A program made the translations under genes and the position numbers. From NCBI GenBank assembly GCA_016718605.1, contig JADKCY010000007.1:18005-82004 (forward strand): a stretch of DNA of 64,000 nt, given 5' to 3'. The notes beneath the pieces were generated by a model, which saw only the letters and a list, made by a program, of their open reading frames with translations, had not been told where the DNA came from and did no database searches. Origin of the DNA: Lysobacterales bacterium (GTDB taxonomy: Bacteria; Pseudomonadota; Gammaproteobacteria; Xanthomonadales; Xanthomonadaceae). This document shows positions 10,401-19,145 of this stretch, piece after piece. Position 1 is the first letter of the stretch. Every line of letters starts with the position of its first letter.

Positions 10401-10833
10401 CACTGGCCAGCGCGTTCATCGGGTAAATCACCAGCGCCTTCATGCCCTCAGCTGCGCCTGGGTCTCCCGTCTCGCGCGCGCGGCGGCAGTGGTCCAGCAC
10501 CGGATACAGAAAACACTCGGTCTTTCCGCTGCCCGTACCAGTCGCCACCAGCGTGTGTGCGGCCTGGCGATTCGAGCTGAGCCGGCGCCACGCTGCTTCC
10601 TGATGGGCATAGCCAGCGTGCGGCAGCTCGAAGCTGCCGAAGAAGCGTTTGCCCTCTCGGCCCGGTCGGAAAGGCAGACCGAGCTGAAGATATGGCCCCT
10701 TGTCCAACCCGTCAGGTCGCTCGACAAAGCGCTGCACGACGCCCTGAAAAAAGGGATCGGAAGCTTCGTAGGCGGTGACCAAAAAGTGGCGGGTGCTGGA
10801 GCGGACTTCACTGGCGAGGATGGTCGGAAGCAC
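4441..10833 (-). CDS. Giant SF2 helicase with DUF1998-like zinc cluster and nuclease-like C-terminus (DruE/DrmAB-like)
   Basis: 2130 residues. The SF2 motor has Walker A ATGTGSGKTE (97-106), DELH (235-238), TSATLGD (about 271), and motifs V-VI near 1020-1060 (LEMGVDIGS, then YLQRIGRAGRRD). Several CxxC zinc pairs occur near 488, 544, 1364 and 1483. A coiled coil spans about 1200-1275, followed by the motif LIPNYAFPE. A CRC-x-CYRC cysteine cluster near 1640 is typical of DUF1998/MrfA-like helicases. Around 1766-1828, RPDFLF, IAVFADGWTYH and YWVWSVTWEDV look like a PD-(D/E)XK-type fold. The size and helicase-DUF1998 fusion resemble Druantia DruE; DISARM carries the two parts as DrmA and DrmB. 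It probably translocates on foreign DNA. A 164-bp gap precedes it, enough for an internal promoter. Confidence 0.87.
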   Translation of the reverse strand: MLPTILASEVRSSTRHFLVTAYEASDPFFQGVVQRFVERPDGLDKGPYLQLGLPFRPGREGKRFFGSFELPHAGYAHQEAAWRRLSSNRQAAHTLVATGTGSGKTECFLYPVLDHCRRARETGDPGAAEGMKALVIYPMNALASDQARRFAEIIASTPTLAGLRVGLYVGGGGRADTVPEMTAASVITDRDALRRAPPDVLLTNYKMLDYLLVRPKDRALWAKNGPDTLRYVVVDELHTFDGAQGTDLSLLLRRLKARLGTPKGHLICVGTSATLGDGDTQPLRDYAAQVFGDEFPEASVITETRDSVAEFLGDQPIVHFMEARTDLAQVLDPASHASPALAIAAWYRLFFPCEPEPVDVTDPSWRQALGPALKQHILLANLLRVLKGGVKLLVDVQRDLAGSLPESARPHAARVLDAFVALIAWARNGSVASLPLVTVRVQVWLRELRRLVANVSAKPDEIELQSTADLKANTGRVHLPLVQCSECRTTGWLGYRSNSSPRFVQELDVLYNAWFRAAPEVARLYPEQALVGQPDAARKVHGCGHCGQLQDSPGECKACGHPETLAMWECRDQVQSQKGEAVFSWHEKRCPACGTKDRLLLLGARSATLGAQIIEQTWASPYNDDKKLIAFSDSVQDAAHRAGFFGGRTYQNNVRMAMSRVIAQEARPTVVWSRLLDRLPQYWRHESGWAPERFVTEFIGPNMQWQHEWVQLLERGQLEANGALVDRVCKRLGWQAVSEFTYLSARGRTLERVGLATLAPMPEDVDAVLPELRSRLAERYGLRALLEDDVRHWLWGFLLHLRRRGAVTHPEMEGYFREGNFFAFSGRGGRELWLPGMTQWGPHPVFLALGDSRQGDRLVQSQGKTWYQRWLAATLGQRELLMAKGIEPDVYGAAIDLLCEQGVLEAAHGSQGVSVGLSSKRLVLDTRVGVLRSTQGRRRLVVPAAVADALLGMPCLDAMHERYGSLDQAAEGELWMARRYGEGDMRRVLPAEHTGLLLRQDREALEQRFKAKPEDCRPWYENLLSATPTLEMGVDIGSLSSVMLCSVPPSQASYLQRIGRAGRRDGNALVVTLADGASPHDLYFYEEPLEMMAGEVAPPGVFLEAAEVLRRQLMAFCIDAWVATGIPDTAFPDKAGPALDAVEKADLRRFPHNLLAFMQAGDIELLERFFGLLGDSLTPRVRERLQDYMIGAPEVDSLRIALLKTLEELVNERAAHRKRAESLKSRIKQLQSKPQDEATQNEVAELKRERDKLLELAHEISSRELLATLTDAGLIPNYAFPEAGVELKSFIWRKRGEREPGERGYVSLPAERYERPASSALSELAPENRFFANRRRVEIDQVNMQLAKVESWRLCPRCHHSENLSLSGDQNTTCPRCGDVIWANVAQKRSLLRFRQAMANSEDAKSRIDDTTEDREPKFFQRQLLVDFEPDDVSIAWKLESDRVAFGFEFIRRAVFRDINFGESGRAGESFRVADRELARPGFKLCRHCGMVQKPPRRPREGDEEPAQNHARDCVAYGSANPENIIDCLYLYREFTSEALRVLVPYTRSGMDESVLQSFMAALQLGLKRRFGGKVDHLRITTQEQPDPVGGGSRQFVLIYDSVPGGTGYLHQLLSEDAQSLSDVLRMAHQAVKTCRCRKIPDKDGCYRCVYQYRQGRAMALVSRRVADEVLGELIESMDGLVRVPSISQILINPNFDSVLEGQFIESLRRLSGVKEPSTNVLMPTARLVQEVIEGVSGFLLEVAGQRWWIKPQVDLGPDVGVRAPCRPDFLFVPAKTGGRRRSIAVFADGWTYHQHTLREDARKRSALVASGRYWVWSVTWEDVKQALAGEIAADIDHLQQHARLPVMHPIVSRLASSVGVPPAVPRENAVARLLRFLALDPAKADGVLTRQAAIACARLVVDPNDPNLPVVKKTFQRLVTVLPDGVLEGAENAGHCASSVLSGPLQVFSLLMRSYLDGDLSDGCGATLLSPALATDVATLREAWRGWLQTYNLLQGLPNHYLVECSGQENGDYLDLFAATAAPNPSSAEPHLDIWPTVIDRAISNLAAGLRQLQSWACLAPDEVGFEKSSDGECVEAEAELAWFEQRIVVLTEHQLEFREIWAADGWRVVLADQGDWAEEVREAMGIER

Positions 10834-10997
10834 ACGAGACCTTAAATGTGGTTATCGAATTCCGCAAACGAGCCTTGGCGATGATGCCGATATTCGGAGG
10901 CTCCCAGGCTCACGAGTTCAGACAGGGCGAGAACCGCTCTTCGCAGTCGACGCAGAGACCAAATCAAGTCCGATCTCAGCGACCTCCGAGCACGCGG

Positions 10998-11717
10998 TCA
11001 TCCAACATGCCCGCTGATCAAGCGCTGTGCTTCCAACGCTGCGCTTTCTACGGCTGTGTTCAGTGCTTTCAGCACCGTGCGCTTGGCAAGGTCACCGGTC
11101 GCCGCCCGCAGATCGTTCAAGGGATACCAAGCGCCATCGCCGTCCTGGTAGAAGACCCGCGAGTAGATGTTGCCCGTGTTGGAAATGCGGTGTTTCTCGT
11201 AGGCCTGCGAGAGCAGGGTGAACGCGTGATTCAAGCTGCACGCCTGTGCAGGGCTCATTCCCTCCGGCATCAAGACCGAGGCGGCGCTGAGCTCCCGGCG
11301 CTCGTCGCCCTTCAGCTTGAGGAACAGGCCACCCGCTTCCAGCGCCTCGCCAGACTCTTTCGATGCTGGCGACGGTCCCTTTGGTCCAAGCCTGACCTCA
11401 ACAAAGCGCGTCGTGCCCAGCGGAACAGCGATAGGACGAGGCTGCGGAAAGCTCTTCGGATCGCCCGCATAGCTCCGATCACTCAGCGCCACCAGCAAGG
11501 GTGCGCCCTCCGGCAGCACCTGAACCCGCAGCTTTCGGGTGACCCGCCGACGAAACTCCAGATCCGTAATCTGTTCAGCGCACAACCTTAGCTCGGCCAA
11601 GGTGCCTGGCTTGATCGGAATGCTGTCGCCGAAAAAGTACTGCCAGCGCTCGCCGGTCCACTTCACCGGCAGGGACACGGCCTCGCGCCAGTCCGGGTCG
11701 AAGTAGTTGTCGCTCAA
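10998..11717 (-). CDS. Hypothetical protein of defence operon
   Basis: 239 residues, not recognised. The chosen start is TTG at 11717 (SDNYFDPDWREAVSLPV follows) with GAGGAG 6 bases upstream and a 10-base gap from the preceding gene. An ATG at 11759 would overlap that gene by 32 bases and is the alternative. The longer open frame up to 12047 is excluded because it runs antisense-frame through the DUF3883 gene. The protein is soluble, with mixed alpha/beta composition, no signal peptide and no cysteine motifs. It sits between the DUF3883 gene and the giant helicase, so it is likely an accessory subunit of the same system. Confidence 0.75.
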   Translation of the reverse strand: MSDNYFDPDWREAVSLPVKWTGERWQYFFGDSIPIKPGTLAELRLCAEQITDLEFRRRVTRKLRVQVLPEGAPLLVALSDRSYAGDPKSFPQPRPIAVPLGTTRFVEVRLGPKGPSPASKESGEALEAGGLFLKLKGDERRELSAASVLMPEGMSPAQACSLNHAFTLLSQAYEKHRISNTGNIYSRVFYQDGDGAWYPLNDLRAATGDLAKRTVLKALNTAVESAALEAQRLISGHVG

Positions 11718-11727
11718 GCCACACTCC

Positions 11728-12768
11728 TCATGCTCGGATCGGGTTGGCTGAGCAAGCATACTCGCTCGGTGCAAGTAATGCGCCCAAGGACACGTTCCAC
11801 ACCACGGGCACCATCTGCTCCGCCGCAAAATGTTGAACGGGGTCCTGCAGGCGCAGCCGTACGGCGCCCTCGCCCGGTGCTGACAGCTGCACGAAGTACA
11901 GCCATGCCTCCGGGCCGAGGCGTTCGAGGGTCGCGCGCTCGTTCTCACTGAGGTAGCAGTCCTCGCGGCCGCTGGCGGTGGTCTTGACCTCGATGTGGCG
12001 GCGCTCGCCGTTCCACTCCGAGCGCAAGTCGTAGCCGGCAGCGACATTGCTGGTGGCGATGATCTGTACGCAGCCGGCGGGGTTGGGGCAGCCGAGGCGG
12101 CTCAGGCGGTCGAGTTCGTCTAGATAGGCGATGCGCTCGCCGGTCCTGCCGGTTTCGTCCTGACGATCGAGCTGCTGGCGCAGCTGCTCGGGGCTGATAA
12201 CGCGTGAGCGCTGCGCGGCGCCGTCTGCCTGCTGCGGGTGCTCGGACGCGCTCGTTCCGGTGGCTTCCGCTGCCTCCGAAGCCTCTACCGAGATGGAGCT
12301 CGAGGTCACATTGGAAGCGAGGCCGAGGTAGGCGTCCAGGAGCGCTTCGAACTGCCCCTCGTGTACGCGAAGGCGCAGCAGGCGGTGGCGCTCGGGGGTC
12401 AGGTAGGGTGCGTGCTCCTCGCTCAGCAGGCTGTTTGCCGGCTTCTTGCCCTCGGCGTTCGGGTAGTGGCGCTCCAACTCGGTCCAAGCACCAGCCCTTG
12501 CTTCGAAATCAGCATGGCCCCGTGGGTCAGCGCGCATGTAGACGCTAAGCTTCTTCCGGTTGATTCTCAGGCCGAGCTGAGCGCCGCCCAGGCTGGGGAA
12601 GCTGTAGATCCAGGTTGGAGCCTTGTTATGCCCGGAGTCGTGGGTGTAGCGACCACCGCGTGCCTCGATGACGCGGATGGCGTTCCGCACGGGTTGGCCG
12701 ACTTCCGAGCCCAGCTCGGAAAGGTCACGCAGTCTCATGCCAGGTCCCCAAGCGAGAATCCGGCGCAA
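11728..12768 (-). CDS. DUF3883 domain protein, nuclease-like
   Basis: 346 residues. The C-terminal third has the DUF3883 pattern: GERIAYLDELDRLSRLGC (about 215), then YDLRSEW and RHIEVKTT, where D and E-x-K match a PD-(D/E)XK-type core. The N-terminal part (about 10-80) looks like a compact DNA-binding region with VRNAIRVIEARGG and WIYSFPSLGG. DUF3883 domains are common in restriction and defence loci, often beside helicases. The start at 12768 could be replaced by an ATG at 12738. It lies 46 bases after the PLD-like gene in the operon. Catalytic activity is inferred from motif geometry only. Confidence 0.8.
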   Translation of the reverse strand: MRRILAWGPGMRLRDLSELGSEVGQPVRNAIRVIEARGGRYTHDSGHNKAPTWIYSFPSLGGAQLGLRINRKKLSVYMRADPRGHADFEARAGAWTELERHYPNAEGKKPANSLLSEEHAPYLTPERHRLLRLRVHEGQFEALLDAYLGLASNVTSSSISVEASEAAEATGTSASEHPQQADGAAQRSRVISPEQLRQQLDRQDETGRTGERIAYLDELDRLSRLGCPNPAGCVQIIATSNVAAGYDLRSEWNGERRHIEVKTTASGREDCYLSENERATLERLGPEAWLYFVQLSAPGEGAVRLRLQDPVQHFAAEQMVPVVWNVSLGALLAPSEYACSANPIRA

Positions 12769-12814
12769 CCGTCCGGGGACGGGAAAAGCCTACGCCCATA
12801 AGCCACAGCATCCA

Positions 12815-14125
12815 TCACCGTTCAGACTCCCGTGCAGCGTCAAACTCCTCGAACATCTGTTCGACCACCCCCGACTGGCCAGAGCGCTTGAAAGCAGCCT
12901 CGAGCGCCTCCTTGAACTTCTGCTCCTGGATGGTCTCGTAGGTGAGGTCCTTGTAGCGAACCTTGAACTCGGGGTTGAACACCTGATCAGTCCGGCCAAG
13001 GGAAGCCTCAAGCTCGCCCGCGAGCACCCGCACCATCTCGGCATCGGTTGGGGATGCGGTCAGTAGCGTCTTGTGCAGTCGACGCGGCAACTGGCCGCCC
13101 ATCTTGGTCAGCAACTGTTGGGCCAGGGATTGGACAGTTTCTTCGAGGTGCTGCTTCAGCGTCTCTGCCACGCCCGCCTTGTAAAGCTCTATCCGCTGTC
13201 GCAGTACGTCTACGGCGAGGTCGAAAGCCCCACGGTCCCATCGGCGGATCAGCCATCCGTAGCTTGCCACTTGGGTCAGAAAGTCCCGCTCCAACTTCTT
13301 TCGGTCTTCCTCGATGCGCTTCTCGGAGTACTTCTCCTTCTCGGAGAGGCCCTCTTGGTTGCACTTGACCTTGCCGGTCTTCGGGTCGATATGGTCGATC
13401 TCTACCTCAAGCCCGCCACCTTCAAGTAGACGGAAGGTATTGAGCAACCGCTTCTCCAGCGCCGGGTCATCGCCGATGAGCAGGTCGTTGGGCAGGGCGA
13501 CCTTGCGCGCCGAAAGTTTGTAGCCGGTGATCTCCAGCTCGACGTACTGCAGCTTTGCGTTGAAGACGCGCTCAACTCGGGCGACGTCGTACGCTTTGGG
13601 CGGTGACTCCTCAAGGTCTTTGAGCGCGGCGTCCATCTCAGCCGGCGTCACCGCACTGCGGCCAATCTCGGCCTCGGAAGCCAGGCCGGAGTCGGCGCCT
13701 TCTACCGCAGCAGCGGTAAGGAGCTGATCCGATGCATGAGGCCCTATGACGATGGCGTTGGGCTTGTCGACCGAGGTTGATCCTGCCTCGATCAGTTGAG
13801 GTGTGGGTGCGTAGACCAGCAGATCCTCGTCGGCTACCAGCACAGCCACACGCAGGCCAGGTTGATGGCGAATGCCGAATTGATGGCGATCCAAGAGCTC
13901 ACGTAGAAGCTTCAGGCCCTCTACCGTGCCGTATCCCAGTCGGTACACCTCGGGGTCGGAGTCGATGATCACCGTGACAGCGGGAGGCTCGCTGCGCTCA
14001 AACAGGCGGCCGATGGCCTCGGCAATGGGCTGACTGATGCCGGGGGCAATGTAGGCGAGGCGGCTGTGACTACTCTCAATTGCGCGGACGAGTACATCGT
14101 CGTTGACCACGGTGAACGTGCTCAT
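12815..14125 (-). CDS. PLD-superfamily-like protein of defence operon
   Basis: 436 residues. The N-terminal half has a phospholipase-D-like strand pattern (VLVRAIESSHSRLAYIAPGI, VTVIIDSDPEVYRLGYG, LRVAVLVADEDLLVYAP), but no canonical HxKxxxxD motif is seen, so catalysis by HKD chemistry is doubtful. The C-terminal half is helical and charged (about 240-420), suggesting coiled-coil or oligomer contacts. Start overlaps the methyltransferase stop by 4 bases (ATGA), so the two are translationally coupled. Possible role: a DNA-end or complex-assembly factor. Exact family not recognised. Confidence 0.7.
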   Translation of the reverse strand: MSTFTVVNDDVLVRAIESSHSRLAYIAPGISQPIAEAIGRLFERSEPPAVTVIIDSDPEVYRLGYGTVEGLKLLRELLDRHQFGIRHQPGLRVAVLVADEDLLVYAPTPQLIEAGSTSVDKPNAIVIGPHASDQLLTAAAVEGADSGLASEAEIGRSAVTPAEMDAALKDLEESPPKAYDVARVERVFNAKLQYVELEITGYKLSARKVALPNDLLIGDDPALEKRLLNTFRLLEGGGLEVEIDHIDPKTGKVKCNQEGLSEKEKYSEKRIEEDRKKLERDFLTQVASYGWLIRRWDRGAFDLAVDVLRQRIELYKAGVAETLKQHLEETVQSLAQQLLTKMGGQLPRRLHKTLLTASPTDAEMVRVLAGELEASLGRTDQVFNPEFKVRYKDLTYETIQEQKFKEALEAAFKRSGQSGVVEQMFEEFDAARESER

Positions 14126-17100
14126 ACGCTGGCCTGCTCCTGAAAGAACGCCCAGGCGATGCGGTAGTCGGTTTCGCGGTCGGCGCGGGCGAAGGGGGCG
14201 ACGTAGCGGCGGATCTTGGTGTGGGGGCCGCCCGGGAGGGTGTCGTCCTGCACGGTCTGTTCGATGACGGTGCCGTCGGGCAGGTCGCGGACATCTTCCC
14301 AGCCGTGATTGCCGCGCAGCTGCTTGCCGTCGGGGAGGGTGATGACGGTGGGCGGCTCCTTGCGGGCGCCTTTGCGTGGCAAGCCGACGCCGACCAGGCC
14401 CTTGCTGTTGGTGAAGACGATGCGACCGTGGATGTCGTACCAGGTGTCGCGCTCGTACTGCTGCATCACCGGGAACTGCACGCGGTAGATCAGCAGCAGC
14501 TCGTCCAGGGTCAGACCCAAGGCCTGGGCGACCAGGACGTCGATCTCGACCAGGGCCATGCGGCGGGCGTAGTCGGTGCGCAGGGCGCAGTCGCGGGTCC
14601 AGTCGCTGCCGAGGTTTTGCCAGAAGTCCTGCGGCAGGCGCGGGTTGTCGGGCTGGCTCCAGCGCTGGTCGGTGAAGGCGAGGTCGTAGGCCTGTTGCCA
14701 GAGGTCAGCGTAGTGGGTTGTCAAACAATTCAGCGCAGAGCTACGGGTGCTGAGGCCCGGATCAAGTTCCAGTCTTGGCAGTGTTGTCCAACTGAAGTGG
14801 AGATTTGCGCGACCAAGCGTCTTTATGTAGAAGTCCGCCACCAGTGAGGTTGCGACAATCGTTGATGAGAGCAGCATATCCACGGTGCGGAAAGCGGAGC
14901 TTTGCGCGCCGTTGATGTGAGCAGTGCCTGGAGGAATCAGCGCTCCAGTCAATGTGCGCTCAGAAGATGGGCCGATCATCCCGCGAAAACAAAGTCGGTA
15001 ATAGTCACTGGCGGGCCTCGGCGCCGACTCCCCCTCGTCCACCCAGGTGACCCGAGGCACGCGACGCGCGTACTCGGTGCGGTCAGCCATGGGGTGGTAG
15101 TTGGTGCGTGGCAGGTAGTCGTCGGGCAGCGTTTCGAGATTCGAGCACGTCATAGGGCCTGTTGGCCGTGCAAACGCGCTCGGGGTCTTGGTGAAGGGGT
15201 TGGCTAAGGAAGAAGTGCGGGCCGGACAGCACCCAGTCTTCAGGCGCGGCAAGAACTGGTTGTCGCCTCGCGGCGCGGCGATAGTGCCGTCCTTCTGCTG
15301 CGATGGTCTCGTGCCACATCTCGGTCGCGTAGAAGTCGCCGCCCAGATCCCCAGGCGCCGCGGGTAGTCGGCCAGCTTGCGCAACACGCTGTTGAGCATT
15401 CCAGCGTGCAGCGCAGGTAGACGCGCGCGGCTTGGCGGCGTTCCAGGCTCGTCGTACAGCCTTGCAAAGGTGGCCAATGCCTCGCTATCCACTCGCACAA
15501 TGCGGTCGCGGTGACCAGCGGTGTTCCATTTGCCCTCTTCGGTCTTGTAGGCCATCCACTGGCTCGACACCATCGTGGGCGTAACAGGCATCGACGGTCG
15601 CCGGTACAAACAAGTTCGCGAGCTGGTCGAAGCCGATTTCGGCCAGCGTCCGACCGTAGATATTGACGCTGTACTTCGTTGTGGTTGATCGACCTCAGCG
15701 AAGAAGCAACTCGATTGATGAACTGAAAGTGCGCACGAAGCCGGAATAGACCTTCGCGAAAGTCTCCTCCCTTCGGGTCATCAAGGGGCCCTTCCGGGTG
15801 GAGCAGCCCGGCGACACCGTGGGTGCTTGCAATCCGCCAGGTCACCGGCAGGAAACACTTGTAAAGATTGGTCTGCACACCCTTGAGCAGCGGGTAATTC
15901 TGTACAGCGTTCAGCACGTTCTGCGTGCCTTCGGCTTCCTCCAGCTCGGCGGTCCAGTCGTCCTGCAAGCCCGCGAAACGCTCGAAGGCTTCGGCGCGAA
16001 GCTGCGTCAGATCGCTCGCGCTGATCTTGCGGATGGCAAACAGCGGATTGGCCTCGCCCAACACACCGGCTTCGTTCCACTCCACCTTGAGCCAGGGCGG
16101 GTTGCCGAGGATCAGGTCAAAGCCGCCACGCGTGCGGAACACATCGGCAAAGGCCAACTCCCAGTGCAGGAAGCGACGCTTGCGTGAGATACCCTCGACC
16201 TGGCGGATGCGCGGGAACACCTCGCGCAGGCGGTTGATGCGCAGGCGGCCGAAGCGGTCGTGCAGGGTTGGCTGGCGCGGGGTGGCGGTCAGCTCCAGCT
16301 GGGTCTCGAATCCGGCCAGGGTCGGCTGCACCGAGGGCGCCAGCGGCTGCGGCGCGGCGGTGGCCAGCAGATCCAGCTCGGCCTGCGGAGCGAGGTCGAC
16401 AATATTGCCTTCGAGGATGGCGCCGATCTCCATCCACCATTGCTCGCGCGAGGGCAGGCTGGCGCTGTCGCGGATCGGCCAGAACCACAGCGCACACCAG
16501 TAGTCCATCACCAGCTTGAGGCGGCGGTAGGGGGTGGCTTCGTCCTGGTCTTCGTTGAACAGGCCGGCCTTGCGGATCTGCTCCTTCTCGCTGCGGCTGC
16601 GCGAGGTGCCAGCCTCATCGGTCTGCGGCCAGACGGCCAGCGGGTCTTCGGTGCGGGCGCGGTCGCGGGCCAGCCAGGCGGCGTGTTCGTTCCACAGCGC
16701 GTCGATCCGGCTGCTGAGCTGCTGCAGGCGGGCGATCTCGTGCGACTCCAGCGGCCTGCAGAAAGCGCGGCGCCAGTCCTTGAGGCGCTGGAAGTCGTCG
16801 GGGTAGAGGCTTTTGGCCACCTTGTCGCTGTAGTTGGCCATGCCCGGGTCGGGCAGCAGGAAGTGGTAGACCTCGCTGGGCTTGCGATCGGGCTGCTGCG
16901 GATCAAGCCGGCGCGGCGCCTGCTCATGCCAGGCCGGCTTGGCCGACTTCAACAGGCTGCTGGCCTCATACACCTCGTTGCGGGCGCCGATCAGGCTGTT
17001 GCCGTCGAAGAGCTGGTAGCCGAACCAGGGCACGCGCGCGGGCCGTGCCGGCAGCGGATTGCCCTGCTTGTCTTCGGTGGGCTCGCCGTAGATGGCGTTG

Positions 17101-19145
17101 AGCCACAGCGAGACCTCCGCCAGTTCGACCGCGATGGGGTTCAGGTCGACGCCGTAGACATTGCGGTCGGCCAGGTACATGCGCACCTTCTGCAGCTCGC
17201 GCGGGTAGTCGTCGTGCGGGATGCGCTGTTTCAGCTCCTCTTGCTTCAGTTCGAGGTACTTCTCGGCCAGCTGGTTGACGGCCTCGTTCAAGAAGGCCGC
17301 GCTGCCCATGGCGGGCTCGCAGACAGTGAGCTCAAGGATGTCGTCGGCGGTCTTGTCCCTCAGCAGCTCTTTCAGCGCGTACTTCACCAGGCAGCGGGTG
17401 AGCACCTGCGGGGTGTAGTAGCTGGCGGATTTCTCGCGGTCGCGGCCGGCCAAGCGATAGATGAATGTGCCCTTGGGGTAGCGGCGCAGCTTCTTGTCAC
17501 CGACCTCGTTGAGGTCATAGACGCGCTCGTTGTCCTTGTACTCGCCGATGCGGCTTTCGGGCACGAACCAGGCGTTCTCCAGCGCATCCGGGCTGTTGGC
17601 CTTGGCCTTGCCGCTGCCCTCGTCGCTGTCACTGTCCTCGCTGTCGTCGTCGTCTTCATCCGTGCTTGCGCGCGCGGACTTGGGCGCGGGTTGCACTTCG
17701 ATCAGGTCCTGCTTGGCGAAGAAGCCGCGGTAGGACAGCAGGGCCTCGTAGACGGCCCCAAGCTGGTTGATCGACAGCAGCTGGTAGCTGACCCGACCGC
17801 GCCGACGACCGCGTCCCTGGCCACGGCTGAGCGACATCAGTTGAATCACCTGCTGCCAGAGCCAGTTGGGAAAGCGCACACGGTTCAGCAGCGGGGTGGC
17901 GGCCGGGTCGAACAGGCGGCTGTCCAACGGCGCCAGCACAAAGGCATCGCGGACGGTGGCGGCGTGGGCGCGCAGCGACTGCGCGCGGCTCTCCGCGGTG
18001 CCAGCGTGGATCAGCCCGAACAGGCATGCCAAGGTTTCGTGGAAGTAGGTACCGTTGCGCGCGGTCTCGGTATTGAGCGGCACCAGCTCCAGATCGCGCA
18101 GCGACTCCAGGCTGTAGCCCTTGAGGTACACCTCGCTGCGCTGGATCGGCACGTAGCCAAGCTCCGGGCGCGCCTCGATGTAGAACACGAACAGCAGCCG
18201 GTACATCAGGCGCAGGCATTCGAGGCTGAGCTGGTCGGGGTCCAGCTCGTTGCGGCCGGAGAACAGCGAGCGCTTCTGTTCTTCGGCAAGCAGGCCGAGC
18301 TGGCGCACCGCCTCGTTGCCGATCAACTCGATGGCCTCGCGCAGGGCGTACTTCAGGTCGTCGGTGACACCGAAGGCGTGCTTGTGGGCGTTCTCGTCCA
18401 GGCCATCAAGCAGCGGGCTGCCCTGCTCGGGCGCCAGATGCTGGCAGTGCAGCAGGGCGGCGGCGGCGTCCAGCGTGGGGCCATCGCGACGATCGAGGAT
18501 GTCCGACCAGGTGAAGCGCAGCACGCGGTTGTTCGGCCACTTGTAACGGTCGACCAGCAGCCAGTCGTCCACGCCGAGCAGAAGCACGAAGCGCGGCGGC
18601 AGCTCGCTGCCGAATACCGCTTCGCTCATCCAGTCAGCCCAGGTGGCATCGCGGGCGTCCCTCGGTGCATCACCCGGGTACACCGTGAGATCGATGGGCT
18701 GGTCAAGCACGTCCTCGCTGTCGAAGCCGAAGCGCGCAGCCGGGATCACCAGCAGCTGTGGCGCCCCGCCGGGAAGATCGATGCGCTGCCAGACGCGGAT
18801 CGGATGGCCATCCACCACGGTGGTGACTGCGGGCTGGACCCGGTAGCCCAACGCTTCGAGCATCAATGACTGCAGCGCGTGTATCGCCGCGGCATGGCTC
18901 TCGGCATCGCGTGCATGGCGAACGCGCTCACGCTCGCGCGCCCAGCGCGAAGGCAGGCCGGCGAGCTGGCGATGCGGCGCACGCCAGGCCTCGCCCGCAG
19001 CCTTGGCTTCGGCCTCGTGGGTGTCCCAGCCTTCGATACGCTCGCGGATATCGCCGCGGAATACCTCGGCCAGGTAGTGGTGGCCGTAGAACTCGTTTTC
19101 GTTGGTGATGCCGGCAAAGACGGAGCCGGCGGTATCAGTGGCCAT
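14122..19145 (-). pseudogene. Large Eco57I-like N6-adenine DNA methyltransferase, C-terminal third frame-disrupted
   Basis: About 1670 codons. The start ATG at 19145 overlaps the upstream gene by 11 bases; the longer open frame to 19502 is rejected because it runs through that gene. Motif I is EPAMGSAAFL near residue 607 and the catalytic motif IV is GNPPW near 1011, typical of gamma-class adenine methyltransferases. An acidic serine-rich linker lies before motif I. Up to about 15.70 kb the frame is clean. Between 15.7 and 15.1 kb at least five frame changes occur: matching pieces such as EIGFDQLANLF, EEGKWNTAGH, DFYATEMWHET and DYLPRTNYH fall in different frames. From 15.1 kb to the stop at 14122 it is clean again, likely the target-recognition part. 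Expected job: marking self DNA for the system. Real decay and poor local sequence both fit. Confidence 0.8.

Noticed and set aside
10998..12047. 349-residue protein using the longest frame
   Set aside because: Its first ~95-110 residues overlap the DUF3883 gene out of frame and are arginine/serine/cysteine-rich shadow sequence.
16260..18869. 869-codon plus-strand open frame
   Set aside because: It is antisense to the methyltransferase gene, whose conserved motifs (EPAMGSAAFL, GNPPW) are clear; the plus-strand product has no recognisable features and arises from GC-rich codon bias.
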